DNA from: Paenibacillus xylanexedens
GTDB taxonomy: Bacteria; Bacillota; Bacilli; Paenibacillales; Paenibacillaceae
Direction: 5' to 3'
Assembly: GCF_017874615.1 (NCBI RefSeq)
Contig: NZ_JAGIKV010000021.1
Span: forward strand, 79,070-143,069
DNA: 64,000 nucleotides
Shown here: positions 16,056-25,891 of the stretch, piece after piece
Layout: every line of letters starts with the position of its first letter
Numbering within the stretch: position 1 is the first letter of the stretch
The notes under the pieces: model-generated
Told to the model about the DNA's origin: nothing
Databases searched by the model: none
Seen by the model: only the letters and a program-made list of their open reading frames with translations
Made by a program: the position numbers and the translations under genes

Positions 16056-16601
16056 ATGCTCCAGACCTGGTGGGAATTATTTTGGGGATTTTTCGTAGCA
16101 AACATCTTGGGATATGGGGGCGGTCCGGCTTCCATTCCGCTAATGCAGGAAGAGATTGTGAACCATTACCAATGGATGACCACCGAGCAGTTCGGTGATG
16201 TACTGGCGATTGGTAACGCCCTTCCCGGCCCGATTGCAACCAAAATTGCTGCATTTGTCGGGTATCACGTGGCAGGCTGGTTTGGGGCATTTATCGCAAG
16301 TTTTGCCACAATCGTACCTTCCGCAACCGCACTAATTATATTACTTCGTCTGTTGAACAAACATCGCAAGTCACCGAAAGTCAAAGGCATGACCCTACTC
16401 GTGCAGCCTGTTATCGCTGTACTCATGATTCTGCTCACATGGGAATTCGGACAGCTGTCCACTAATTCCATCGGCATCTGGCAGACGTTGATCATTGCAG
16501 GCATCTCGCTCTGGGTCATGACCAAAACCAAGCTGCATCCGGCCATTCTGATCGTGATCGCTTTTGCCTATGGTGCGCTGGTACTGTCTCATACGATGTA
16601 G
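16056..16601 (+). CDS. short-chain chromate transporter, second subunit (YwrA-like)
   Basis: The 181-residue partner of the preceding gene, with a matching signature (GYGGGPASIPLMQEEIV, FGDVLAIGNALPGPIATKIA) and similar topology (ATIVPSATALIILLRLL, VQPVIAVLMILLTWEFG, AILIVIAFAYGALVLSH). In two-gene CHR systems the halves insert in opposite orientation and are both needed. The start ATG is five bases after the previous stop, behind AAGGGGGTGTCCTAAGG. The two proteins are visibly homologous, consistent with an old duplication. Confidence 0.88.
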   Translation: MLQTWWELFWGFFVANILGYGGGPASIPLMQEEIVNHYQWMTTEQFGDVLAIGNALPGPIATKIAAFVGYHVAGWFGAFIASFATIVPSATALIILLRLLNKHRKSPKVKGMTLLVQPVIAVLMILLTWEFGQLSTNSIGIWQTLIIAGISLWVMTKTKLHPAILIVIAFAYGALVLSHTM

Positions 16602-16936
16602 TTATAGAACCTACAGGGAGCGTCACAGAATCTCTTGGATATACATCTGTAATAGGATGGTGTATGCAAGGGTTCTGGACGATGGCGAATGGCTAGACTC
16701 TTTTCAATTTCTAAGGAACTGAGGACGTCCTATTTGGTCTTTAGGTCCTCAGTTTATATTGTAAGGAACATCAGACACGTTATTTACCAAAATCACCTGA
16801 CAAAAGGGCTATAAAAGACTGTAATTTCCGATATAACGTGTCTCAGATTCCTTAGATTTCTGCAAATGCTCCAGTCCCCTGAATAAGACGTTTCAGATTC
16901 GTTATCGCTTGAAGACATGCTCTAGTTTATAGACCA
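16602..16936. repeat. intergenic inverted repeats without gene
   Basis: No gene was seen. AACTGAGGAC (16717) and GTCCTCAGTT (16745) are perfect arms of a hairpin that may end the chromate operon, though no T run follows. Next, TAAGGAACATCAGACACGTTA (about 16762) is repeated in inverted orientation as TAACGTGTCTCAGATTCCTTA (about 16833) with a few mismatches. A third related sequence, AAGACGTTTCAGATTCGTTAT, follows near 16886. The pattern suggests a degenerate mobile or regulatory repeat element. Confidence 0.5.
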
Positions 16937-16977
16937 AAAAACGGTGATGCCAGCTAGTAGCTGGCATCACCGTTTTA
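16937..16977. terminator. bidirectional rho-independent terminator
   Basis: A perfect 19-bp inverted repeat (AAAACGGTGATGCCAGCTA) with A and T runs on both sides. It serves the Ig-like protein gene on the minus strand and could stop plus-strand read-through. Confidence 0.9.
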
Positions 16978-17011
16978 TTTTCGCGTTTCACGCTCACATA
17001 TGGAAAACCAA

Positions 17012-19387
17012 TTACTTCGCTTCAACCACTACCGTTACTTTGGTTTTCACACCTGCAAATGTCACCGTAATTGTTGCTTTACCTTTGCCGTTCGCCTGAA
17101 TAACTCCATCTTTCACCGATGCTGTTGCAATACGGGAAGATTTCCAGAGAGCCGGTTTGGATACATTCGCTTCACTGCCATCGGCATACGTTGCAGTTGC
17201 AGCCACGGTTACCTTTTCACCAGGTTTCATAGTCAACGTTACTTTATCCGTCTGCAAATATTTCAGTGTATCCACATCTAGAGCAATCGTTACAGACTTG
17301 CTACCGTATTTTGCTGTGATTTTAGCTTTACCTGAACCTGTAGCTTTGACTTTACCTTTGGTCACTTGAGCTACTTTGTAGCTGTTCGTTTTCCATTCAG
17401 CTTTGTCCGTAACATCACGCTCGCTACCGTCGCTCAAGAAGGCAGTTACCGTCAGATCAGCTGTATCGCCTGATTTCAGGGACAGAACCGGCTCGGAAGC
17501 TTCAATACGTGTGATGACATCCACTTCAACTTGGATCGTCACTTTTTTGGAGCCGTATTCTGCTGTGATGTTGGCTTTACCACTGCTGTTACCCGTGATC
17601 ACGCCTTTTTTCACATCCGCTACACGTGCATTGCTGGATTTCCAGGTTGCTTCGGATGTAACATCCAACGTGTTGCCGTCCTCATCCGTACCTGTTAGAA
17701 GGATCGTCTGAGTTTCTTTGGCAGACAGAACAACGAAGTTCACATCTGCTTCCAGTCCACTAGCCATACCTACTTCAATAGGTAGAGTCAGTGTTTTGCC
17801 TTCAATCTTCGCGGTAATGGTTGCCTTACCTGTGGCAACACCTGTGATAACCCCTTTGCTATCTACCTCAGCGATTTTGTCGCTGCTGCTGCTCCAAGTT
17901 GCATCTTCAGATACATCTTTGGATGTTTCACCATACAACGCCAGCACTTTGGCCGAAGTCGTTCCACCAACAGCTACCGATGCTTTTTTCTTATCCATTT
18001 CATACTTGTCTGGAACGTCAACATTTACTGTAAACTTAGCTGTTTTACCGCCATAAGTTACAGAGATCGTAGCCGTACCGGATTTGTATGCGATCAGATC
18101 ACCGTTGGATACATATACAACATCTGCATTGCTTGAAGTCCATGTTGCTTTGGAAGTTACAACTTCTGTGCTTCCATCAATATACTCTGCATTGGCTACC
18201 AATGTCTTGGACTTGTTATCACCCGTAACACTCATGGCAAGTTTGTCATTTACATCTTTGATATCCAAATATCTTGCCGTATCTACATCCACAGCAATTT
18301 CTACAGTTTTACCACTATAGGTTGCTTTGATCGTTGTTGAACCTGCACTAATCGCTGTGATCTGTCCCTTGAACACCGTTGCAACTTTCTCGTTGCTGGA
18401 TGTCCATGTTGCCTGATCCGTTACATTCACATCGCTGCTGTTTGGATAAGAAGCCGTTACAACGACATTAGCCGTTTTGGTTGTCTCGCTCAAACGGAAG
18501 AAAATACTTTGTTTCTCCACACTCAGTTTGCTGGTCAGATCCACATCCACGTCAACGGAAACGGATTTCGTACCGTATTTGGCTGTGATCTTGGCAGAAC
18601 CTGCCGAGTATCCTGTAATTTCGCCTTTGAGGACGTCCGCAACCTTCTCATTGCTGGATGTCCACTCCGCCAGATCCGTTACATCTTTGGTTGTGCCATC
18701 TGGGTAAGTAGCCGTCACTTTCACACTTTCACTTTTGTTCAACAGCAAGTTAACCTGCTGTTTATCTACATCTACACGTTTAACCACTTCAACGTTAACA
18801 TCCACCGTCACGCTTTGGCTGCCAACTTTCGCAGTAATAACTGCCGTACCCGCGCTTTGTCCAGTTACTTTACCATTCACAACGGTAGCAACCTTCTCAT
18901 CACTGGTAGACCATTCTGCAGTATTTGCTGCTGCATTATTTGTTTCATTGTCACTATACGTTGCTGTCAAAATAATTTCTTTCGTATCTCCCGTGCGCAA
19001 ATCCAGACTTTGCACGTTTTTCGAAAGGGCTTTGACCTTTTTCGTTACTTTCACTTGAACGGTCTGGCTTTGACCCTGGTAAGCTGCGGTAATCGTCGCT
19101 TTACCTTCCTTTTTGGCCGTGATTGCACCATTATATACAGTTGCTATCGAAGTATCTTCGCTACTCCAGGTTGTACTAATCGTTACATTAGCCGAGGTAT
19201 TATCTGAATATACCCCTGTCACCGTAACAGACCCAGAATCACCAACTTCGAGCGACATCTCATTCTTGGAAACCACAATTTTGGACAGTTCTTTGTCTGC
19301 CGCAGCGGCCAAGCCTACGTTGGAAATACTCAGCATCAACACCAGCATCATCACCATGTACTTGGTCAATCTTGGCTTTAACATCAT
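17012..19387 (-). CDS. secreted protein of nine bacterial Ig-like (BIG2) repeats
   Basis: 791 residues consisting of a signal peptide (about 1-30, ending GLAAAADKEL) and nine tandem Ig-like domains of about 84 residues with nothing else. Each repeat has a strand pattern ending in a variant of ATWSSSNEKVATVxxGxIT, xxSGxATITAxYGxKSVTV and a linking VDVD or VDVxT. No LPxTG sorting signal, SLH domain, lipobox, C-terminal anchor or enzymatic domain was found, so it is either released or held by non-covalent binding. BIG2 repeats act as rigid spacers or sugar- and surface-binding modules. The start (two adjacent ATGs) follows GGGGGGAA. It is a single gene ending at a strong terminator. Confidence 0.9.
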   Translation of the reverse strand: MMLKPRLTKYMVMMLVLMLSISNVGLAAAADKELSKIVVSKNEMSLEVGDSGSVTVTGVYSDNTSANVTISTTWSSEDTSIATVYNGAITAKKEGKATITAAYQGQSQTVQVKVTKKVKALSKNVQSLDLRTGDTKEIILTATYSDNETNNAAANTAEWSTSDEKVATVVNGKVTGQSAGTAVITAKVGSQSVTVDVNVEVVKRVDVDKQQVNLLLNKSESVKVTATYPDGTTKDVTDLAEWTSSNEKVADVLKGEITGYSAGSAKITAKYGTKSVSVDVDVDLTSKLSVEKQSIFFRLSETTKTANVVVTASYPNSSDVNVTDQATWTSSNEKVATVFKGQITAISAGSTTIKATYSGKTVEIAVDVDTARYLDIKDVNDKLAMSVTGDNKSKTLVANAEYIDGSTEVVTSKATWTSSNADVVYVSNGDLIAYKSGTATISVTYGGKTAKFTVNVDVPDKYEMDKKKASVAVGGTTSAKVLALYGETSKDVSEDATWSSSSDKIAEVDSKGVITGVATGKATITAKIEGKTLTLPIEVGMASGLEADVNFVVLSAKETQTILLTGTDEDGNTLDVTSEATWKSSNARVADVKKGVITGNSSGKANITAEYGSKKVTIQVEVDVITRIEASEPVLSLKSGDTADLTVTAFLSDGSERDVTDKAEWKTNSYKVAQVTKGKVKATGSGKAKITAKYGSKSVTIALDVDTLKYLQTDKVTLTMKPGEKVTVAATATYADGSEANVSKPALWKSSRIATASVKDGVIQANGKGKATITVTFAGVKTKVTVVVEAK

Positions 19388-19595
19388 TTCCCCCCGATTA
19401 TCATCATTTTTTTCCTTATGTTTTATGTCGGCAAGTCCTTTCCAGATGTTTAGACTTTCAGGAAATTTTCAGGGAATTCTATGGAAATTAATTTATCTTC
19501 TATTCCTGTTTCAACCGATCATACCTGCGAATATTGCGCATACCTATGTATATTGACTGTCTTGAACTTCTTTTAACAGGATTGGAGGAAACATA

Positions 19596-20201
19596 ATGCA
19601 TCAGCCTTTTGATTACATCGGGTATTGGGAGGAAACATATCGTTCGGGTGAAACTTCTGGGAGGGGTTCATACGGGGTTTTGGCTGAATTCAAGGCCGAG
19701 GTCGTGAACGGACTGATTCAACGTGAAGGGATTCATCGTGTCATTGAGTTTGGATGTGGGGATGGCAACCAGTTGCAATACATGAATTATGAGGACTACC
19801 TGGGCGTGGATGTAGCGGCTTCTTCCGTAAAGCGTTGTGCTTCCCAATTTGCCAAGGATTCGTCCAAGAGCTTCATGCTGTATACACCAGGCCTATGGAT
19901 TAACCGTGGTTTCCTGCAAGCCGATCTGACGGTCTGTCTGGATGTGTTATATCACATCACGGATGAAACAGATTTTCGCAATACCCTCTATGATATTCTG
20001 CACTCCTCAACAGCATGGGTGGTGCTTTACACCCGTTTGAAAGAAAACGGCAACCCGGGGATTGATACAATCCAGGACCGTAATCTGTTTGAATATCTCT
20101 TCGACTACCCTGATTTCAAAGTTCATGAGATTATTCCGCAGCGCTATCCAGATCAATCTTCTGCCGACTTTGTCATCCTGAGACGTACGCCTTCGAAGTG
20201 A
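19596..20201 (+). CDS. class I SAM-dependent methyltransferase
   Basis: 201 residues. Motif I is RVIEFGCGDGNQLQYMNY (about residues 47-64), followed by the acidic loop YLGVDVAASSV and the post-motif LTVCLDVLYHITDETDF. This is the seven-stranded methyltransferase fold. The N-terminal DYIGYWEETYRSGETSGRGS is typical of small bacterial methyltransferases that act on small molecules. The start follows TTGGAGGAAACATA. The substrate is unknown, and no adjacent gene helps: the neighbour on one side is the divergent Ig-like protein and the other side is intergenic. Confidence 0.85.
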   Translation: MHQPFDYIGYWEETYRSGETSGRGSYGVLAEFKAEVVNGLIQREGIHRVIEFGCGDGNQLQYMNYEDYLGVDVAASSVKRCASQFAKDSSKSFMLYTPGLWINRGFLQADLTVCLDVLYHITDETDFRNTLYDILHSSTAWVVLYTRLKENGNPGIDTIQDRNLFEYLFDYPDFKVHEIIPQRYPDQSSADFVILRRTPSK

Positions 20202-20582
20202 AAAGCGATTTTTTCAGTAGAGCATAGCTAAGTCTGCACCCCAACTGGACCCGTAAGAATGAGTATTCATAGACCAGACATTCTTTTGTCTTCCTTCGAT
20301 TACGTACACCATCCGCCTGTCCGCTCACCTTGATTGGTCTATTCAAAGAAGCTTAGGTATACTCCGTTTCCAGTAGAGGGAATATCGTTCCTAATCCTGG
20401 AGACAGCCTTATGCGGACAGGTGATGATGGTTTGCTAATGATGCTACTGACAACTAAATAATGAATATATAACTGGTTAACTAGTTGAATCTAATGAAAT
20501 AATTCGAAGGCTCACAACACTAATACCTTACTAATCCGTTCTCCCCTTCAGTTCTTCCAGCCCGTATTTCTCAATTCTTCTT
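20202..20582. other. intergenic region with a long imperfect inverted repeat
   Basis: No gene was seen. CCATCCGCCTGTCCGC (about 20310) and GCGGACAGGTGATGATGG (about 20413) are imperfect inverted arms about 85 bases apart, with a partly paired interior. It may be a degenerate miniature element. No clear terminator was seen for the GH88 operon. Confidence 0.35.
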
Positions 20583-21719
20583 TTAAAATAACCCCGCATG
20601 TCCACGCAGCTTCGCCAGCGCTTCCATATAGAAATAATCGCCGTATATAATCGGCACATTCAGCCCTCGCCCTTCCGGGTAATGCACCGTTCCCTGCATG
20701 ATCAGACCTTCTTCCGCTGCCGAGTCGCCGGAGCTATAGTGCTCATGCAAGCCGCGGACGATACGTTCTCCCGCGGCGGCATAGGTCTCCCCGCGTGGCG
20801 ACAGCTTCGCCAGCTCAAGCAACCCGCTCGCGGCAATCGCCGCAGCGGACGAGTCCCACGCCACCTGATGCTCCGCAGGTGCGCGGAAATCCCACATCGG
20901 CACGATCTCTTCGCCAAGCATGGCGAGGAAGAAATCGGCCGCACGCTCCGCTGTCTCCAGATATCGGGCTTCGCCCGTATACCGGAAAGACAGCGCAAAC
21001 CCGTGCAACGCCCAGGCGGTGCCCCGCGCCCAGGCGGAACCTGGAGCATGGCCCTGTCCGCCATGCTCTCGCAGCTTCTGCCCCGTGTGTGGATCAAACT
21101 CCACCACGTGGCAGATGGACCCGTCCGCGCGGATGAATTCGCGCGCCACGGTGTCCGCGTGCGCTTCCGCCAGCCAACGGAAGCGAGGGTCGCCGCTCTG
21201 CTCGGATGCCCAGTAGAGCAGCGGCAGGTTCATCATGCTGTCAATGATGGCTACGCCGCGCGTATCCATTGCTGACGAGCTGAAGTTCCAGGCGCGGATG
21301 AACTCACCGCGCACGTGGAAGCGGGCAGCGAGCAGGTTGGCGGCAAGCATGCCGCGCCGCCGTCCATCCGCGCTACCCGTCTGGCGGTAGTTGGCTACGC
21401 CACTAAGCAGCCAGATGAACCCCAGATCGTGATCCACCGATTCGGGATCACGCAGACAACCCTCCAGTTGCCGCTCACAACTTTCGGCAATGCGATGTAG
21501 CGGAGCCGCCGCTTCACTTTCTGGAGCATCCCCATAGACCAGCCTTAATAATCCAGGCCAGAAACCTGCGGTCCACCATTCCGGATCATTCCGATCATAC
21601 GCCCCCTGCGGGGCAATGTGTGGAAATGTATCCTTGATCCGCTTTGCATTCCGAATTGTCTTGGCAGCGCCCTGTTGCCACGCTTCCTCGAGCCATTTTA
21701 CCGACGTTGATGTGTTCAT
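20583..21719 (-). CDS. glycoside hydrolase family 88 (unsaturated glucuronyl/galacturonyl hydrolase)
   Basis: Hydrolyses the 4,5-unsaturated uronate left by polysaccharide lyases at the non-reducing end of oligosaccharides, working by hydration of the double bond. The 378-residue protein is of family length. Key positions visible are AYDRNDPEWWTAGFWPGLL, VDHDLGFIWLLSG (first catalytic aspartate), IDSMMNLPLLYWAS (second aspartate), GQGHAPGSAWARGTAWALHG and WDSSAAAIAASGLLEL. There is no signal peptide, so it is cytoplasmic. The ATG at 21719 is chosen because GAGGAGGGATATGTTC precedes it. It is the last gene of a three-gene set with the lyase-like genes upstream. The region 20700-21400 is clearly richer in G+C than its neighbours. 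Confidence 0.9.
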   Translation of the reverse strand: MNTSTSVKWLEEAWQQGAAKTIRNAKRIKDTFPHIAPQGAYDRNDPEWWTAGFWPGLLRLVYGDAPESEAAAPLHRIAESCERQLEGCLRDPESVDHDLGFIWLLSGVANYRQTGSADGRRRGMLAANLLAARFHVRGEFIRAWNFSSSAMDTRGVAIIDSMMNLPLLYWASEQSGDPRFRWLAEAHADTVAREFIRADGSICHVVEFDPHTGQKLREHGGQGHAPGSAWARGTAWALHGFALSFRYTGEARYLETAERAADFFLAMLGEEIVPMWDFRAPAEHQVAWDSSAAAIAASGLLELAKLSPRGETYAAAGERIVRGLHEHYSSGDSAAEEGLIMQGTVHYPEGRGLNVPIIYGDYFYMEALAKLRGHAGLF

Positions 21720-21908
21720 GAACATATCCCTCCTCGATTCAATACCGGACATCTAGCTTGATGCTCCAGCTCATCCTCAACTTATCTATAGCGTCGTATG
21801 CCGTAACTGCAATAGCTATCCGTTAAATATCACTAATCATCCACGAACAACACTTTTAACTATCATTCGAGATGTTTCCAAAACTAATGATCCTCAACCT
21901 GAACACCT

Positions 21909-23861
21909 TCAGTTAACCTCGCCCCATCGGATCGCAAATGACAACCTACGTGCTCCGTTCACTTCAATCCGCGCTCCCTTCAGCAACCCATTACGGGAGG
22001 CCACGGCCTGCTCTTCCAGATGAATAATGGCTCCCTGATCCAGCGCTGTGGATTCTACATAGGCCCCCCGATACTCCGTTCGTACGTTATGATCCGTATG
22101 GGTAATTACCGCCTGTTCACGGCCATCATGGAACATCAATGGAATGAGTGCACCTGCCGCCGCGATCTCTCCTTCGAATTCATACGTTATAGTCAGCACA
22201 TCCGCCTGTTGTAGATAATGGGTACGCAATGTTTCAATTCCGGGTAATGGACCGACCCATGTCACGGCAAAAGCATTCTCCAAGGCAGTTATGCCATCTT
22301 CTGCCGTTCTTTCCGCCAGATGCTGCTCCACTTCATTCCGGGTATAACGGTCCACCTTCTCATACACAATGGAACCACCTCCCTGAGCAGGGTCTAATCC
22401 AACATCCCGATCATATGCACCACCGGATGGAATGCCCTCTGCAAGGCTATGCCATACTCCATCTGGTGTCTTCCAGGCAGGACAGTAGCTGAGCGGACGG
22501 ACCGCCCCTTCGGCAAATTCCGTAAACCCGGCCTGCACATGGCTGGCAGCGGACGGACCAATCAGACCAGGTAACCCCATCTGTTGAATCCGTACCAAAC
22601 CAGGAATCGTATACGGATCATTCATCGCCGTGTGTAATACCAGTTGCTGACCAGGTATGGAAGCAATCACGGTTTCGAACCACCCATCCGTCTGCAAAAC
22701 CCTGCTGCCCACCTCGGAAGGAAGGTACACTTCGCCCACATCGTCTCCCGGATCACTGAGACAAGCGTGGGCCAGCGCTGCTGCCGTCCACAGGTTGTAA
22801 CAGGTATGGTTGGTATAGATTTCATACCCGTGCCGATCTTCTGGCTTGTATTCATTGCGTACGATTTTCAAACGTCCATCTTCCATCTTCCAGCGCTCAA
22901 CAGCAGCAAAACACCGATTGGCCGCACGTGCAAAAGCACCCGCCATCACCCGATCTCCCGCCTTCAGAGCCTGCGTTGCATGTGTGGAGCATACATAAGC
23001 CGCCGCCGCTTCATTCCACTGATGCTGGGAGCTGCGACCACGCGGTGGAATCTCACCTAGCGGCGAGAGCGTCAGTAACGAGCTGAAGGCACCATGGCGC
23101 AGCTGCTCACGTAACGTATCGGCAGTGGTTCCCTCGTAACCAGCTTCAAGCATCACCCCAAGGTGATAACGGGTGGCAATATCATAGGAAAATGGACAAT
23201 TTGGACGATCCAGCGGTCCATCCTGATACAAGCCAAGGGCCGTAAACCGGGGTAGATGATAGGCTTCCAGATATCGATCCATCCACGCAGTACCCTCATT
23301 CGCCAGCTGTTCATGCCACCGCAGATATTCGCCAGAGATCATAATGGCGTTCCAGTTAATCATGCGATTGGGATTGTTCATCTTGCTCATCGTAAATACA
23401 TAATCTTGTTCAGGACTGATTGTCTTGAGTGCCTCAGCCCAGATCTGTGCATGTTCAGGCAGGTGTGATTTCAACAACATATAGGCTCTCATCATGAGCA
23501 CCGGAAAAAAATCAGGGTGATTGTCTGGTGCGCTACCATTGACCACGGCATCAATGCTCTGTGACAGGGCTATTGCTGCCGATTGGAGCAAATCTGTACG
23601 CCCTGCATCAACCAGAACCGCCGCCGCCATCGCATAGGCCGGTGTAGAATAATATCTCTCCACACCCGAGAACGGGTCGATAATTGCACCCTGACTGTCC
23701 TGATATGGTGTGTAAGCGCGAACAACACTTTCAACAAGTGCCAACTTGCGCTCCCTATTCCAGCCGTCTGCCGGAGGGCGACCCGCTTGTTCTGCCAATG
23801 TACGGTAATGTTCGAGTTCATCTTTCCATGGATATGTGGACGCAGATGTATATTTACTCAC
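21909..23861 (-). CDS. probable carbohydrate-active enzyme with alpha-toroid fold, family uncertain
   Basis: 650 residues, cytoplasmic, with no signal peptide. The N-terminal 380 residues are mostly helical with repeated Trp/Tyr/His-rich turns (YYSTPAYAMAAAVLVDAG, NRMINWNAIMISGEYLRWHE, CPFSYDIATRYHLGVML, SSQHQWNEAAAAYVC, GYEIYTNHTCYNLWTAAALA), as expected for an (alpha/alpha) toroid active site. The last 250 residues are beta-rich. This layout occurs in polysaccharide lyases and in hydrolases such as family GH154, but I cannot assign a family. The GTG start follows CGAGGTGAGCATGC and overlaps the upstream lyase gene by eight bases, so the two are coupled. Flanked by a heparinase-like lyase and a GH88 enzyme, it probably acts on the same uronate-containing oligosaccharide. 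Confidence 0.7.
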   Translation of the reverse strand: MSKYTSASTYPWKDELEHYRTLAEQAGRPPADGWNRERKLALVESVVRAYTPYQDSQGAIIDPFSGVERYYSTPAYAMAAAVLVDAGRTDLLQSAAIALSQSIDAVVNGSAPDNHPDFFPVLMMRAYMLLKSHLPEHAQIWAEALKTISPEQDYVFTMSKMNNPNRMINWNAIMISGEYLRWHEQLANEGTAWMDRYLEAYHLPRFTALGLYQDGPLDRPNCPFSYDIATRYHLGVMLEAGYEGTTADTLREQLRHGAFSSLLTLSPLGEIPPRGRSSQHQWNEAAAAYVCSTHATQALKAGDRVMAGAFARAANRCFAAVERWKMEDGRLKIVRNEYKPEDRHGYEIYTNHTCYNLWTAAALAHACLSDPGDDVGEVYLPSEVGSRVLQTDGWFETVIASIPGQQLVLHTAMNDPYTIPGLVRIQQMGLPGLIGPSAASHVQAGFTEFAEGAVRPLSYCPAWKTPDGVWHSLAEGIPSGGAYDRDVGLDPAQGGGSIVYEKVDRYTRNEVEQHLAERTAEDGITALENAFAVTWVGPLPGIETLRTHYLQQADVLTITYEFEGEIAAAGALIPLMFHDGREQAVITHTDHNVRTEYRGAYVESTALDQGAIIHLEEQAVASRNGLLKGARIEVNGARRLSFAIRWGEVN

Positions 23862-25791
23862 GCATGCTCACCTCGGTTTCTCCCATTTTCGGTTCAATGA
23901 TGAAGCGTACCTCACATACCGTTTCAAGCGAATTAGGGCGTTCTGTCCGAACATCTGTCTCATCAATCACACCTGTCCATGATAGTGACGTCCGATAGAA
24001 TGTGACGGGAACATTGTCATGATCAACTGTGTCCAGTTTCTCGTAAAGAATTTGCCACTGGTTCGCATCATACGTCATATGGACCGTTCCATGTGCACCT
24101 TGCCAGCGAAGGTCACCGCTCTTCACCACTTCAGGCTGTACTCTGCTCATCCATCGCTCCACAACGCTTGAACATCCTGCATCTGAATCGCCCATAGAAG
24201 AGAATCGTTCTGCCGAGGCCACCATCCTGCTCTTCCATTGAAACCGATCAATGAGACGCAATTCCGCTCCATTCCTGCTACCGCCAGGAGCCATCTTCCA
24301 ATGAAATTGGCGTGTATAACGAGCCAGTGAAGCTGCCCCAGAGTATGCGGATGTCAGATCCAATGTTGTATTTAGCTCACCGCCACCCTCTGCCAGCTTT
24401 GCCTCTAACACATGGGCCTGTGCTTGCCGACCGGAATCTTGCTCCTGGCCTTCAATGAGCGGAACGTTATGCCCGGATGACGAGATGTGGAACAGTTGCT
24501 CTCTGCCTGGTGCAAAATACGCTTGGGTATACAACCCTGCTCCTGGATCACACAGAATATTCTCACCACCGCAATGGATAATGAACTGCCCCAGATCATT
24601 ATGGTTGTGAGGTTCATCGTTATGTCCACCTTTAACGGAAATAGCCACATGAAGGGGTGCACCGTTCATACGTTTTGTATCCCAGTAATCGAACGATCCT
24701 TTTGCAATCATCCAGCCCAGATTTTGAAAAATAAATCCTCGTTCAGCCTGTGCAGAGGCACCTTCATTACTGTATACTGCCGGATCGCTCCACATCACGT
24801 TCCGCAATAGATGAGCCCAGCGATGACAGGGATCATCGGTAAGCAGTGGAATATGAAATGGAAGATCTATCTGCAATCCAATCCGGGACGCGAGCAGGGA
24901 AAGCAATCCAGAAGGGATCTCTTCCTGCTCGGCACTGTCCGAATAATTCACATATGTGCCGCCCGACAGATGAACTCGCAACGGGAAGGCTGCGATAGCT
25001 GTTATTTTGGAACCCTTCAGTAGATCTAGTTCGCCCTCACTGTACTCACGAAGCATCTCGGCATAATAGGTGAAATAACCGAATCCATATACCCAATATC
25101 CAATGCCTTCGGCACAGCCGCCATCCTCGCCATATCCGCTCAAGAATGCGTTCATACAGCTGACCGTATGGGAGATCGATTCCTGTAGTGTGGACTCATC
25201 CTCGAGCAGCAACAATGCAGCCATTCCACAGCACCCACCACAGACCGCCGACCAGTTGTGATCCGCTGTCCGCCAGTGGAACTTCCGTTGCTCCCGGTAA
25301 AGCGGGATGAAGATTCGCCGTTCTGCTTCAGACCTGATCCGTTCTATGACAAGGCGATCCAGCCGCTCGGCGTGAATGGTCACAATCTCGGCCAGCATAT
25401 GTACCGTCTCTGCAGCGAACAAATCGATGTTCCCATTCACCTGGTTGACCTCTCCCGTACCCAAATGCGCGGGCAAACACCACGTATACTCACCACACAC
25501 GTCCCACAACATTTCTTCCAGCGCTTGCAGTGCATCCTTCCTAGCTGTGTCCAAGGCGAGCATCGCCACAGCAGCAAGTCTGCCCCTTCGATCGAAATAA
25601 GCCTCTTCATAGGCTTTCCGCTCACCCGTATCGCTGAACTGGCGGTATAGACGGAACGACAAGGAAGGCATGGGTTCGCTCAAGGCGCGTTCACCGTAAG
25701 CCTTCAAGTCCGTGTATAACGTAGCCAATTCAGGCCGGGATAACTTCTCCAAGAGTCTGTCGGCACTTAAGGAACTCAATGCTTTGCTCAC
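23854..25791 (-). CDS. heparinase II/III family polysaccharide lyase, cytoplasmic
   Basis: Predicted to cleave uronate-containing oligosaccharides by beta-elimination. The N-terminal toroid contains NWSAVCGGCCGMAALLL and EDGGCAEGIGYWVYGFGYFT. The C-terminal beta domain holds the family hallmark HNDEPHNHNDLGQFIIHCGG followed by LCDPGAGLYTQAYF. No signal peptide. The GTG at 25791 (MSKALSSLSADRLL) is preferred because ACGAGGAACT precedes it. An in-frame GTG at 25857 would add 22 residues but has no good ribosome binding site. It is the first gene of the operon with the 650-residue protein and GH88. The operon has no transporter or regulator, so oligosaccharides must enter by a system encoded elsewhere. 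Confidence 0.85.
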   Translation of the reverse strand: MSKALSSLSADRLLEKLSRPELATLYTDLKAYGERALSEPMPSLSFRLYRQFSDTGERKAYEEAYFDRRGRLAAVAMLALDTARKDALQALEEMLWDVCGEYTWCLPAHLGTGEVNQVNGNIDLFAAETVHMLAEIVTIHAERLDRLVIERIRSEAERRIFIPLYREQRKFHWRTADHNWSAVCGGCCGMAALLLLEDESTLQESISHTVSCMNAFLSGYGEDGGCAEGIGYWVYGFGYFTYYAEMLREYSEGELDLLKGSKITAIAAFPLRVHLSGGTYVNYSDSAEQEEIPSGLLSLLASRIGLQIDLPFHIPLLTDDPCHRWAHLLRNVMWSDPAVYSNEGASAQAERGFIFQNLGWMIAKGSFDYWDTKRMNGAPLHVAISVKGGHNDEPHNHNDLGQFIIHCGGENILCDPGAGLYTQAYFAPGREQLFHISSSGHNVPLIEGQEQDSGRQAQAHVLEAKLAEGGGELNTTLDLTSAYSGAASLARYTRQFHWKMAPGGSRNGAELRLIDRFQWKSRMVASAERFSSMGDSDAGCSSVVERWMSRVQPEVVKSGDLRWQGAHGTVHMTYDANQWQILYEKLDTVDHDNVPVTFYRTSLSWTGVIDETDVRTERPNSLETVCEVRFIIEPKMGETEVSMRE

Positions 25792-25891
25792 AGTTCCTCG
25801 TTGGTTTATATTTTCATTTTCGACTTCGTGAATGGAATCTTCCACTGGATTCACCACTCTTCGTTAATGGATTTTCATGCCCATATTATAA

